The position numbers were made by a program, and so were the translations under genes. Of a stretch of DNA of 35,663 nucleotides, positions 23,681 through 31,191 are shown in pieces (within the stretch, counting starts at the first letter, position 1; every line of letters begins with the position of its first letter). The notes under the pieces are model-generated. The model was not told where the DNA came from. It worked only from the letters and a program-made list of their open reading frames with translations, and did not search any database. Origin of the DNA: an uncultured Bacteroidales bacterium (GTDB lineage: Bacteria; Bacteroidota; Bacteroidia; Bacteroidales; Bacteroidaceae); the NCBI GenBank assembly GCA_902798705.1, contig CADBXS010000047.1:1-35663 (forward strand), written 5' to 3'.

Positions 23681-23711
23681 TTGACAAAGGCTTAAAAATG
23701 TTGTATCTTTG
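23681..23711 (+). promoter_or_regulatory. Promoter of miaB
   Basis: TTG (23681-23683) and TATCTTTG (23704-23711, exact TAnnTTTG) are 20 bases apart. The start would lie near 23718, giving a leader of about 45 bases and excluding the in-frame TTG at 23709 as a start codon. Confidence 0.75.
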
Positions 23712-23762
23712 CACACTGAAATCAGATTTCAAGAAAGATATAGACAGATTCATTTTCATTTA

Positions 23763-25094
23763 ATGAAGAAATTACTCATTGAAACTTATGGCTGCCAAAT
23801 GAACGTGGCGGACAGTGAAGTTATTGCCTCTGTGATGAAGATGGCGGGCTACGAGACTTGCGAAAACCTCGACGAGGCAAACGCCATCCTTCTCAACACC
23901 TGCTCGGTGCGCGACAATGCCGAACAGAAAATCCTGAACCGACTGGAGGCACTTAACGCTGTCAAGCAGAAGCGAGGAAAAGGCGGTCTGATTGTGGGTG
24001 TTGTGGGATGCATGGCTGAGCGAGTGAAGGATGAACTCATTGAGCATCATCACGTTGACCTCGTGGCTGGACCCGACTCCTACCTCACGCTTCCCGACCT
24101 TTTTGCAGCGGCAGAAATGGGCGAGAAGGCTATCAACATCGAACTCTCCACAACCGAAACATACAAGGACGTTCTCCCTACCCGCATCCACGCCAACCAC
24201 GTGTCGGGGTTCGTGAGCATCATGCGTGGCTGCAACAACTTCTGCCACTACTGTATCGTGCCTTACACTCGCGGACGCGAACGCAGTCGCGACGTGGAAA
24301 GCATCCTCAACGAAGTGCGCGACTTGCAGGAACGCAACTACAAGGAGGTGACGCTGCTCGGTCAGAACGTGAACTCATACAAATGTGGCGACATCAGCTT
24401 CCCTATGCTGCTCCGAAAGGTGGCTGAGACCTTCCCAAAGATGAGAATCCGTTTCACCACATCGCATCCGAAGGACATGAGCGACGAGACCTTGCAGGTG
24501 ATTGCCGACTGTCCGAATGTGTGCCGACACATCCACCTGCCTGTGCAGAGCGGAAGCAACCGAATCCTGAAGCTGATGAACCGCAAATACACACGCGAAT
24601 GGTATCTCGACCGCGTGGCTGCCATCCGTCGCATTGTACCCGACTGCGGTTTGACCACCGACATCTTCGTGGGTTATCATTCGGAAACGGAGGAGGACCA
24701 CCAGTTGTCGCTGTCGCTCATGCGCGAAGTAGGCTACGATTCCGCCTTCATGTTCCGCTATTCGGAGCGCCCTGGCACTTACGCATCGAAGCATCTGCCC
24801 GACGACGTGCCAGAGGAAACGAAGTTGCGCCGACTCAACGAGATGATTGCCTTGCAGAACGAACTGTCGGCTGAAAGCTATCGAAAGGACATCGGCAAGA
24901 CATTCGAGATTCTGGTGGAAGGAACGAGCAAACGCTCTCGCGAACAGCTTTTTGGTCGCACGCAGCAAAATAAAGTAGTGGTGTTCGACCGTGGCAACCA
25001 TCATGTGGGCGACTTCGTGCGGATCCGCATCACCGACTCTTCTTCCGCTACGCTGAAGGGAGTGGAAGTGAAGGAAGTGAAAAGTGAAAAGTGA
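23763..25094 (+). CDS. miaB: tRNA-2-methylthio-N6-dimethylallyladenosine synthase
   Basis: MiaB is a radical-SAM methylthiotransferase that converts i6A37 to ms2i6A37 in tRNAs reading UNN codons. The 443-residue protein has the N-terminal UPF0004 domain with three cluster-binding Cys (TYGCQMN, NTCSVRDNAEQK, VGCMAER). A radical-SAM domain with the CxxxCxxC motif CNNFCHYC and IVPYTRGRERSR follows, then a C-terminal TRAM domain (about 375-443, FEILVEGTSKRSREQLFGRT). The ATG at 23763 gives the canonical MKKLLIETYGCQMN start. The last residues (EVKEVKSEK) are encoded by a short tandem repeat that runs over the stop codon. The product modifies tRNA, like the nearby TruB and QueA. Confidence 0.95.
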   Translation: MKKLLIETYGCQMNVADSEVIASVMKMAGYETCENLDEANAILLNTCSVRDNAEQKILNRLEALNAVKQKRGKGGLIVGVVGCMAERVKDELIEHHHVDLVAGPDSYLTLPDLFAAAEMGEKAINIELSTTETYKDVLPTRIHANHVSGFVSIMRGCNNFCHYCIVPYTRGRERSRDVESILNEVRDLQERNYKEVTLLGQNVNSYKCGDISFPMLLRKVAETFPKMRIRFTTSHPKDMSDETLQVIADCPNVCRHIHLPVQSGSNRILKLMNRKYTREWYLDRVAAIRRIVPDCGLTTDIFVGYHSETEEDHQLSLSLMREVGYDSAFMFRYSERPGTYASKHLPDDVPEETKLRRLNEMIALQNELSAESYRKDIGKTFEILVEGTSKRSREQLFGRTQQNKVVVFDRGNHHVGDFVRIRITDSSSATLKGVEVKEVKSEK

Positions 25095-25123
25095 AAAATA
25101 CCATCCGGATGGTTTTTCTCTCC
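25076..25123 (+). repeat. AAAAGTG tandem repeat across the miaB stop, followed by a CCATCCGGATGG palindrome
   Basis: gtgaaaa units run from about 25076 to 25098, covering the miaB stop codon. A perfect 14-bp palindrome accatccggatggt (25100-25113) and TTTT follow; the hairpin could be a weak terminator. The same ccatccggatg occurs between truB and queA at 28179-28189. Confidence 0.55.
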
Positions 25124-25173
25124 CCCTCGGGGGAGCTGGAGGGGGGCTCTCCACTCTTTAATTTATTTTTAAT

Positions 25174-26049
25174 ATGGCAAAAAGACATAACAGAAGAACT
25201 TTCTTTAGCACGCAGTTCATCACTTCGTGCATCAGCACTACGCTTGTGCTTATCTTGCTTGGCACCATCACGATGTTTGTGCTCATGGCGCAGAATCTAT
25301 CCACTTACGTCCGCGAGAATATCAACGTGAGTGTGCTGCTGAGCGACGACCTCGTGGAGGATGACGTGAAAGGGCTTCAAGCAGAGTTTGCAAAGCAGCC
25401 CTACGTGAAATCCATCCAGTACATCTCGAAGGAACAGGCACTGAAGGAACAAACCGAGGCGATGGGTACCGACCCAACGGAATTCATCGACGTGAATCCC
25501 TTCACGGCTTCGTTCGAAATCAAGATGAATTCGGCTTTCGCCAACAACGACAGCCTCACGAACATTGTGCGCCGCATCAAGTCGAACGACAAGATTATTG
25601 ATGTGCTCTACCAGAAGGAGTTGATGCAGTCGGTGAACGACAACATCAGTAAGCTCTCCCTCATCCTGCTCATCATCGCAGCGCTGTTCACCTACATTTC
25701 CTTCGAACTCATCAACAACACGGTTCGACTCACCATCTTCGCCCGTCGCTTCATCATCAACACCATGAAACTGGTGGGCGCATCTTGGAACTTCATCCGT
25801 CGTCCGTTCCTCAAGCAAGCTCTCTTCTTGGGCATCGTGTCAGCTATCCTGGCAGACTTGTTCATCTATTTCGGTGTGCAATGGTTGCAGAAATTCGACC
25901 CAGAAATCAATGCGGTGATTGACAACAAACTGCTCATCATCGTGGGCGTCACAGTGCTCGCCTTCGGTCTGCTCATCACTTTCCTCTGCACTTACGCTTC
26001 CCTGAGCAAGTACCTCAAAATGAGTAGCAACGACCTCTATCATGTGTAA
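25174..26049 (+). CDS. ftsX: Cell-division ABC transporter permease FtsX
   Basis: FtsX, with the ATPase FtsE, transmits cytoplasmic signals to periplasmic peptidoglycan hydrolases during division. The 291-residue protein has a first membrane helix (about 18-42, CISTTLVLILLGTITMFVLM) and an extracytoplasmic domain (about 45-160, including VLLSDDLVEDDV and YVKSIQYISKEQAL). Three more helices follow at about 165-190, 220-240 and 255-280, the standard FtsX layout. The inter-helix segment FARRFIINTMKLVGASWNFI is the characteristic coupling region. No ftsE gene is in this window. It is the first of the ftsX-DUF3098-uppP-truB-queA-folK order commonly seen in Bacteroidota. Confidence 0.93.
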   Translation: MAKRHNRRTFFSTQFITSCISTTLVLILLGTITMFVLMAQNLSTYVRENINVSVLLSDDLVEDDVKGLQAEFAKQPYVKSIQYISKEQALKEQTEAMGTDPTEFIDVNPFTASFEIKMNSAFANNDSLTNIVRRIKSNDKIIDVLYQKELMQSVNDNISKLSLILLIIAALFTYISFELINNTVRLTIFARRFIINTMKLVGASWNFIRRPFLKQALFLGIVSAILADLFIYFGVQWLQKFDPEINAVIDNKLLIIVGVTVLAFGLLITFLCTYASLSKYLKMSSNDLYHV

Positions 26050-26137
26050 CAATAAAATTTAAAATTAAAAGTTAAAAATTAAAAGTGCTAATGAATAGCA
26101 AGTTTTTAACTATTAACTTATAACTTATCAAAAAGAT

Positions 26138-26383
26138 ATGAAAAATAATTTTGCATTTGGCAAGCTCAACTACATTCTCCTCGTGGTGGGATTCCTCATT
26201 GTAGTATTGGGCTTCATCCTCATGTCGGGCGGTAGCACTACAGAAGAAGCCTTCAATCCCGACATCTTCAGCACACGCAGAATCGTGGTGGCTCCACTCG
26301 TTTGCCTTTTCGGCTTCATCTTCGTGGTTGTTGCCATCCTCGTAAAACCTAAGCACCAAAAGAAAATGAAGAATGAAGAGTGA
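26138..26383 (+). CDS. DUF3098 small membrane protein
   Basis: The 81-residue protein has two hydrophobic segments (about 12-32, ILLVVGFLIVVLGFILMSGG, and about 52-70, VVAPLVCLFGFIFVVVAILV). They are joined by a short loop with the conserved EEAFNPDIFSTRRI. This matches DUF3098 proteins, which sit between ftsX and uppP in many Bacteroidota. Function is unknown; the neighbours suggest a role at the envelope. The last codons (KKMKNEE) are part of a tandem AATGAAG-like repeat that runs past the stop at 26383. The spacer after ftsX (26050-26137) contains aaaatt/aaagtt tandem repeats and no other recognised signal. Confidence 0.85.
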   Translation: MKNNFAFGKLNYILLVVGFLIVVLGFILMSGGSTTEEAFNPDIFSTRRIVVAPLVCLFGFIFVVVAILVKPKHQKKMKNEE

Positions 26384-26456
26384 AGAATGGCTTGCTGCAA
26401 TCATTATTCTTAATTCTTTATTTTTATTTTTTAATTCTTAATTCTTCATTTAATAA

Positions 26457-27299
26457 ATGGATTGGCTTCAAGCCCTCATCATGGGCATTTTTCAGGGGCT
26501 CACAGAATACCTCCCTGTGAGCAGTAGCGGACACTTGGCACTCGCAGCCGAACTCCTCGGTGTGGAAGACCCCGATAAGATTATGACATTCACCATTGCC
26601 GTACACGTGGCAACCGTTCTTTCCACTCTGGTCATTCTCTGGAAAGAAGTGACTTGGATTTTCAAGGGACTGTTCAAGACTGGCAACAGCATCGTGCCAA
26701 GCTCTTACGGCATTCGCTCTCTCAACGAGGAACAAAACTATGCACTCCTCATTATCGTTTCGATGATTCCTGTGGGCATCGTCGGCTTTTGCTTCAAGGA
26801 TCAGGTGGAGGCTTATTTCTCCAGTCTGATGGTAGTGGGTGTGTGCCTTTGCATCACCGCATTGCTCCTCTCCTTCTCCTACTTTTCCAAGCCTCGCACC
26901 AAGGGGCATATCTCCTTCATCGATGCTTTCATTATCGGTATCGCTCAGGCTTGCGCTGTTCTGCCAGGATTGTCACGCTCGGGCAGTACCATCGGCACAG
27001 GTCTCATCCTCGGCAACAAGAAAGAAAACCTTGCACAGTTCTCCTTCCTCATGGTGATTCCTCCTATTCTCGGACAGGCTCTGCTCGACGTGAAGGAAAT
27101 GGTGGAAGAAGGTGTCGAGGCTGCCATGGCTGGCATCAGCATGTCGGCTCTCGTGGCAGGTTTCGTGGCAGCCTTCATCACGGGTTGCCTTGCCTGCAAG
27201 TGGATGATTAACATTGTCAAGAAGGGCAAACTCATCTACTTTGCCATCTACTGCGCCATCGTGGGTATTGCCACTATCATCTGGCAACTCATTGCATAA
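26457..27299 (+). CDS. uppP: Undecaprenyl-diphosphatase (BacA/UppP)
   Basis: The integral membrane enzyme dephosphorylates undecaprenyl diphosphate, recycling the lipid carrier for peptidoglycan and surface polysaccharides and giving bacitracin tolerance. The protein is 280 residues with about eight hydrophobic segments. The two family signatures are present: [16 protein letters not shown] (about 15-30) and [14 protein letters not shown] (about 166-180). The ATG at 26457 gives [20 protein letters not shown], the normal start. The preceding spacer (26384-26456) is a run of attcttaa-type tandem repeats. It precedes truB by 17 bases and is probably cotranscribed with it. Confidence 0.95.
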   Translation: MDWLQALIMGIFQGLTEYLPVSSSGHLALAAELLGVEDPDKIMTFTIAVHVATVLSTLVILWKEVTWIFKGLFKTGNSIVPSSYGIRSLNEEQNYALLIIVSMIPVGIVGFCFKDQVEAYFSSLMVVGVCLCITALLLSFSYFSKPRTKGHISFIDAFIIGIAQACAVLPGLSRSGSTIGTGLILGNKKENLAQFSFLMVIPPILGQALLDVKEMVEEGVEAAMAGISMSALVAGFVAAFITGCLACKWMINIVKKGKLIYFAIYCAIVGIATIIWQLIA

Positions 27300-27316
27300 C
27301 TCTGTAATTATCACGA

Positions 27317-28147
27317 ATGATGCTTCATCCTCAGACAGGCGAAATCTTCTGCTTCAACAAGCCCTACACCATGACATCCTTCCGCATTGTGTCGAAAGTG
27401 CGTGGCATTCTCAACTCCCGACTGGGACTGAAGGCAAAGGACTTGAAGGTGGGACATGCTGGAACGCTCGACCCTCTGGCATCGGGTGTACTGCTCGTCT
27501 GCACAGGGAAAGCCACCAAGCTGATTGATGAACTGCAAGCTGGAACGAAGGAATACGTAGCTACCCTGAAACTCGGTGCTACAACTCCTTCCTTCGACAG
27601 AGAGACAGCGGAAGATGCCACCTACCCTACCGCTCACATCACTCGTGAACTTGTGGAGGCAACTCTCCCCAAGTTTCTCGGACGAATCGAACAGGTGCCA
27701 CCACGCTTCTCCGCCGTGAAAGTAGATGGCAAGCGCGCCTTCAAGCTGGCACGAAAAGGGGTGGAGGTGGAACTGAAACCCAAGATTCTGGTGATTGACG
27801 AGATTGAACTTCTCTCTTGCCAACTGACTCCAACGGCAGTTTCCGAAACTCCCAACAAGCCACAGGCCATCAACATCAAGAGCCTCACGCCCGAACTCAT
27901 CGAACAATTTCAAAAGGAAAACGAACAGGCACCGCTCCAATATCCCAGCATCACCATCCGCATCGTGTGCAGCAAGGGTACTTACATCCGCGCTCTCGCT
28001 CGCGACATCGGTGAAGCACTCGGAAGCGGAGCCTATCTCACCTCTCTTTGCCGCACACGCATCGGCAACTACACTTTGCAACAATCCCTCGAAATCGCTG
28101 ATTTCGAATCATTTGTCAACTCACAAGAAATTGAGGTGCTGGCCTAA
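27317..28147 (+). CDS. truB: tRNA pseudouridine-55 synthase
   Basis: TruB makes pseudouridine 55 in the T arm of elongator tRNAs. The 276-residue protein has the catalytic motif GHAGTLDPLASGVLLVCTG (about 44-62, Asp catalytic), then KEYVATLKLG, PPRFSAVKVDGKRAF and the C-terminal CSKGTYIRALARDIGEALG. Two ATG codons occur in a row at 27317 and 27320; either may start translation. Between LLSCQL and ITIRIVCSKG (about residues 172-213) there is a polar insertion of about 40 residues that I do not recall from typical Bacteroidales TruB, which are near 235-240 residues. It follows uppP closely; 118 bases of microsatellite separate it from queA. Confidence 0.94.
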   Translation: MMLHPQTGEIFCFNKPYTMTSFRIVSKVRGILNSRLGLKAKDLKVGHAGTLDPLASGVLLVCTGKATKLIDELQAGTKEYVATLKLGATTPSFDRETAEDATYPTAHITRELVEATLPKFLGRIEQVPPRFSAVKVDGKRAFKLARKGVEVELKPKILVIDEIELLSCQLTPTAVSETPNKPQAINIKSLTPELIEQFQKENEQAPLQYPSITIRIVCSKGTYIRALARDIGEALGSGAYLTSLCRTRIGNYTLQQSLEIADFESFVNSQEIEVLA

Positions 28148-28149
28148 TT

Positions 28150-28222
28150 AACGATAACGATAACCATAACGATAACTGCCATCCGGATGAAAAGTTAAGG
28201 TTAAGGTTAGGGTTAAGGTTAG
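28150..28222. repeat. Two hexamer microsatellites flanking a CCATCCGGATG palindrome
   Basis: AACGAT units (four and a half, one changed to AACCAT) cover 28150-28176. ccatccggatg is at 28179-28189. GTTAAG units (about five, one changed to GTTAGG) cover 28194-28222. They start 3 bases after the truB stop and occupy most of the truB-queA spacer. Confidence 0.85.
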
Positions 28223-28265
28223 AACATACTACTAATAATATAACATTCATAATCATTTCACTTTA

Positions 28266-29327
28266 ATGAAACTCTCCCAATTCAAATTCAAACTCCCCGA
28301 TGAGAAGATTGCCGTGAATCCGCCTAAAAACCGCGACGAGGCAAAACTGATGGTGCTCCACAAGAACACTGGTGAAATCGAACATAGACTCTTCAAGGAT
28401 ATTATCCAGTATTTTGATGATGGCGACACATTCATCTTCAACGACACCAGGGTGTTCCCTGCTCGTCTCTACGGCAACAAGGAAAAGACGGGTGCCAAGA
28501 TTGAAGTGTTCCTTCTGCGCGAACTCAACGAAGAGCTCCGCCTTTGGGATGTGCTCGTTGACCCAGCTCGAAAAATACGTATCGGAAACAAACTCTACTT
28601 CGGCGAGGACAACTCGATGGTGGCTGAAGTCATTGACAACACCACCTCCCGCGGACGCACACTCCGTTTCCTCTACGATGGTCCTCACGATGAATTCAAG
28701 CGCGAACTCTACGCACTGGGCGAGGCACCAATCCCTGACGATGTGCGCCACATCCGTCAAGCCATCCCAGAGGATATCGAAAATTTCCAAACCATCTTCG
28801 CTTCGAAAGAAGGAGCTGTGACAGCACCAGTCACGGGACTCCACTTCTCGCGCGAACTGATGAAGCGCATGGAAATCGCTGGCATCAACCAGACTTTCAT
28901 CACGCTGCACGTGGGACTTGGCAACTTCCGCCAAATTGATGTGGAAGACCTCACCAAGCACAAGTGCGACTCCGAACAGATGTTCGTGGAAGGAGAGGCT
29001 TGCCGACTCGTCAACGAATCGAAAACCCACGGCAAGCGTGTCTGCGCCATCGGTGCCACCGTACTTCGTGCCACTGAAACCGCAGCAGGCCCAGAAGGTA
29101 TTCTGAAGGAATTTGAAGGCTGGACCAGCCGTTTCATCTTCCCTCCATACGATTTCAGCGTGTGCGACTCCTTCGTGAGCAACTTCCAGCTCCCACTCTC
29201 CACCATGCTCATGCTCGCCTGTGCATTTGGCGGCTATGAAAACGTGATGAAGGCATACAAGGAAGCGCTCACCAGCGACATCGACTACAAGTTCGGTACT
29301 TACGGCGACGCGCTACTCATCTTATAA
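28266..29327 (+). CDS. queA: S-adenosylmethionine:tRNA ribosyltransferase-isomerase
   Basis: QueA transfers and isomerises the ribosyl part of SAM onto preQ1 in tRNA, forming epoxyqueuosine at position 34. The protein is 353 residues, full length, starting [20 protein letters not shown]. Typical family segments are [45 protein letters not shown] and [14 protein letters not shown], followed near the C-terminus by FIFPPYDF and [18 protein letters not shown]. It is 6 bases upstream of folK and probably cotranscribed with it. The other queuosine genes are not in the window, so preQ1 synthesis or uptake must be encoded elsewhere. Confidence 0.95.
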   Translation: MKLSQFKFKLPDEKIAVNPPKNRDEAKLMVLHKNTGEIEHRLFKDIIQYFDDGDTFIFNDTRVFPARLYGNKEKTGAKIEVFLLRELNEELRLWDVLVDPARKIRIGNKLYFGEDNSMVAEVIDNTTSRGRTLRFLYDGPHDEFKRELYALGEAPIPDDVRHIRQAIPEDIENFQTIFASKEGAVTAPVTGLHFSRELMKRMEIAGINQTFITLHVGLGNFRQIDVEDLTKHKCDSEQMFVEGEACRLVNESKTHGKRVCAIGATVLRATETAAGPEGILKEFEGWTSRFIFPPYDFSVCDSFVSNFQLPLSTMLMLACAFGGYENVMKAYKEALTSDIDYKFGTYGDALLIL

Positions 29328-29333
29328 ATAAAA

Positions 29334-29801
29334 TTGGTCTATCTCTCACTTGGCACGAATCTTGGCAATAAGGAAGAAAATCTTCGCCTTGCCATCTCCG
29401 AAATACAAAAGCGGATTGGGACAGTTGTGTCCCAGTCCGCTTTTCTCGTCACTGAGCCGTGGGGATTCCATTCCGAAAACAGTTTTCTGAATGCATGCAT
29501 CGGCATTGAGACCACACTCCTGCCCTACGAACTACTCGATGCCACACAAGCCATTGAACGCGACTTGGGACGCACCGAAAAAAGCAAAGGCGGTGTCTAT
29601 CACGACCGCCTCATCGACATCGACATCCTCATCTATCATCACGTCCTCATTCGCAGTTCCCGACTCACCATTCCCCATGCCCATCTTTCCGAGCGCATGT
29701 TCGTGCTCCAACCGCTCGATGAAATCGCTCACCAACTGATTGTGCCTGGCACGACAATGTCAGTGGGCGAAATGCGCAAAGCCCTCGCTGCACGCTCGTA
29801 G
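29334..29801 (+). CDS. folK: 2-amino-4-hydroxy-6-hydroxymethyldihydropteridine pyrophosphokinase
   Basis: FolK transfers pyrophosphate from ATP to 6-hydroxymethyl-dihydropterin in folate synthesis. The 155-residue protein starts VYLSLGTNLGNKEENL, and carries TEPWGFHSENSFLNAC, ERDLGRTEKSKGGVYHDRLIDIDIL (Asp-x-Asp metal and Arg sites) and IPHAHLSERMFVLQPL, all family signatures. The start codon appears to be TTG at 29334, since no ATG precedes the SLGTNLG motif closely. Its 3' end overlaps the convergent TatD gene by 73 bases. A strong terminator-shaped hairpin lies inside the coding region (29407-29444). Confidence 0.93.
   Translation: MVYLSLGTNLGNKEENLRLAISEIQKRIGTVVSQSAFLVTEPWGFHSENSFLNACIGIETTLLPYELLDATQAIERDLGRTEKSKGGVYHDRLIDIDILIYHHVLIRSSRLTIPHAHLSERMFVLQPLDEIAHQLIVPGTTMSVGEMRKALAARS
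29407..29444 (+). other. Terminator-shaped hairpin inside folK
   Basis: aaaagcggattgggac (29407-29422) pairs with gtcccagtccgctttt (29429-29444) over 16 positions with a single U-G pair and a 6-base loop agttgt. It ends in TTTT. It encodes QKRIGTVVSQSAFL of FolK, about 75 bases after the start codon. Confidence 0.75.
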
Positions 29802-30349
29802 ATTTCCTCAATCGTCAGCTCGCTCTCGTCCGTCTCCAACCACATTCTCCCTGCTTGCCAAGCCAAAGACAAGCTCTCCTCGTTGAACCTTTCGCCAAAC
29901 GACAAATCGAATCCTCGCTGCAACAGCTGTTTGGCTTGTTCGGGTTTACCCCGAAAACCATGAAAAATACATTTCACTCCCACACACATCTTCATCACCT
30001 CATCCACCGCCTTCACGCAGTGCAAAACCAACGGTTTCCCCACGTTCTTGGCCAAGTCAATCTGCGCCTGAAAGCATTCCACCTGCAGCGACCACTCACC
30101 CCCTCTCACTTTGTCCAAGCCACATTCACCTATCGCCACCACCTGAGGCCATTGCACCCGCTCCTTTAGTCGTTCGAAATCGTCACGCCAACCACTCGTC
30201 ACGTCCCACGGATGAATGCCCACGGAGCAATACTTCACCCCGTCCAACTTGTCCGTCGGCGCACAATTCACCACCACTCGTTTTTCCTTCATCCCATCCG
30301 CTTCCGAAGCATCAGGAAACCTATGTGTATGTAAATCAACGTATCTCAT
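29729..30349 (-). CDS. TatD family metal-dependent hydrolase
   Basis: TatD-family proteins are TIM-barrel metallohydrolases, often with 3'-5' exonuclease activity. The 206-residue product has the N-terminal DLHTHRF metal motif (about residues 4-10), GIHPWDV (about 43-49), the metal Glu in AIGECGLDK (about 71-79), LVLHCVKAVDEV and CIFHGFRGKPEQAKQLL, with the late Asp in WLETDESE. It is shorter than the usual 250-260 residues, lacking some loops, as compact Bacteroidales homologues do. The ATG at 30349 (MRYVDLHTHRF) is chosen; the frame extends to 30376. The last 73 bases overlap the end of folK on the other strand. Confidence 0.85.
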   Translation of the reverse strand: MRYVDLHTHRFPDASEADGMKEKRVVVNCAPTDKLDGVKYCSVGIHPWDVTSGWRDDFERLKERVQWPQVVAIGECGLDKVRGGEWSLQVECFQAQIDLAKNVGKPLVLHCVKAVDEVMKMCVGVKCIFHGFRGKPEQAKQLLQRGFDLSFGERFNEESLSLAWQAGRMWLETDESELTIEEIYERAARALRISPTDIVVPGTISW

Positions 30350-30382
30350 TGTCATCAATAACGAATATTCTGCCAAAAAAAT

Positions 30383-30413
30383 TTTGTTACTCTACAGAAA
30401 TATCATACTTTTG
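30383..30413 (+). promoter_or_regulatory. Promoter of the LEA-like / FISUMP / sensor kinase operon
   Basis: TTTG (30383-30386) and TACTTTTG (30406-30413, exact TAnnTTTG) are 19 bases apart, the canonical Bacteroidota spacing. The start would lie near 30420, about 48 bases before the ATG. Confidence 0.75.
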
Positions 30414-30467
30414 TAACATCAAACCTGTAATTCACAACATTTTACTAACAATCAAAAAACGAAGACT

Positions 30468-31175
30468 ATGGGATTTTTTAAGAAATTATGGAACGCCATC
30501 AAGGGTGGCGACAAAGAAGAACTCCAGAAAATCCGCAAGGAAGCAGCCGAAAAAGTGGCTGACGTAGCATCCGATGCAAAGGAAGCAATGGAAAACCTCG
30601 CAGAAAAAGCATCCGACGTAGCTAAGGACGTGGCAGAAAAAGCAGAAGCTGCCAAGGACGAATTCAACGAAAAGTATGGCGACAAGATTGATGCTGCCAA
30701 GGAGAAATTCGAGGAATTCAAGAAGGATGCAGCCGAGAAAACCGAGGAACTGAGAAAAGTGGCAGAGGAAAAATTCGCCGATGCCAAAGAAGCAGCATCC
30801 GACTTTGCCAAGGATGTGGCAGAAAAGGCTGAAGCAGCCAAAGCCGAATTCAACGAGAAGTATGGCGACAAGATTGACGCTGCCAAGGAGAAATTCGAGG
30901 AATTCAAGAAGGATGCAGCCGAGAAAACCGAAGAACTGAGGAAGGCAGCAGAGGAAAAATTCGCTGATGCCAAAGAAGCAGCATCCGACTTTGCCGACGA
31001 TGTGAAGGAGAAATTAGCTGACGCCAAGGACAAAGCCGCCGACAAGATTGACGATGTCAAGGAAGATGTAGCTGACAAGATCGAAGACGTCAAAGAAGAT
31101 GTCGCTGACAAGATCGACGACATCAAGGATGAAGCAAAAGAAACCATTGACGAAATCAAAGACAAGTCCGAGTAA
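30468..31175 (+). CDS. LEA-like / apolipoprotein-like amphipathic helical protein with 62-residue tandem duplication
   Basis: The 235-residue protein is almost entirely Ala, Lys, Glu and Asp, predicted as continuous amphipathic helix. It starts MGFFKKLWNAIKGGDKEELQ, without a signal peptide. Residues 48-109 and 110-171 are tandem copies differing at only three positions. The last 60 residues run as 11-residue units (for example KIDDVKEDVAD, KIEDVKEDVAD, KIDDIKDEAKE), the hendecad pattern of group 3 LEA proteins; the 62-residue unit fits five hendecads plus one heptad. Group 3 LEA-like proteins protect against desiccation or stress or coat membranes; a similar role here is inference. The next gene starts 16 bases downstream. 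Confidence 0.8.
   Translation: MGFFKKLWNAIKGGDKEELQKIRKEAAEKVADVASDAKEAMENLAEKASDVAKDVAEKAEAAKDEFNEKYGDKIDAAKEKFEEFKKDAAEKTEELRKVAEEKFADAKEAASDFAKDVAEKAEAAKAEFNEKYGDKIDAAKEKFEEFKKDAAEKTEELRKAAEEKFADAKEAASDFADDVKEKLADAKDKAADKIDDVKEDVADKIEDVKEDVADKIDDIKDEAKETIDEIKDKSE
30609..30980 (+). repeat. 186-bp tandem duplication inside the LEA-like gene
   Basis: Copy 1 is 30609-30794 and copy 2 is 30795-30980. The encoded 62-residue units match at 59 positions. Synonymous differences are scattered (for example gcagaaaaagcagaagctgc against gcagaaaaggctgaagcagc), so the copies are not freshly identical while the proteins are nearly so. Confidence 0.85.
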
Positions 31176-31191
31176 CACTACCAAAATACAA

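Noticed and set aside
23709..23762. Upstream TTG start for miaB
   Set aside because: This codon overlaps the -7 promoter box, upstream of any plausible transcription start.
28194..28222. Telomere-like GGTTAGGGTTAAGG sequence
   Set aside because: It is a short hexamer array in an internal spacer of a bacterial operon, beside a second unrelated hexamer array. Slippage explains it.
30452..31165. 237-codon Ser/Ala-rich minus-strand frame opposite the LEA-like gene
   Set aside because: Its apparent repeats are the complement of the Lys/Glu/Ala codons of the LEA-like protein. The + strand has promoter, start and operon context.
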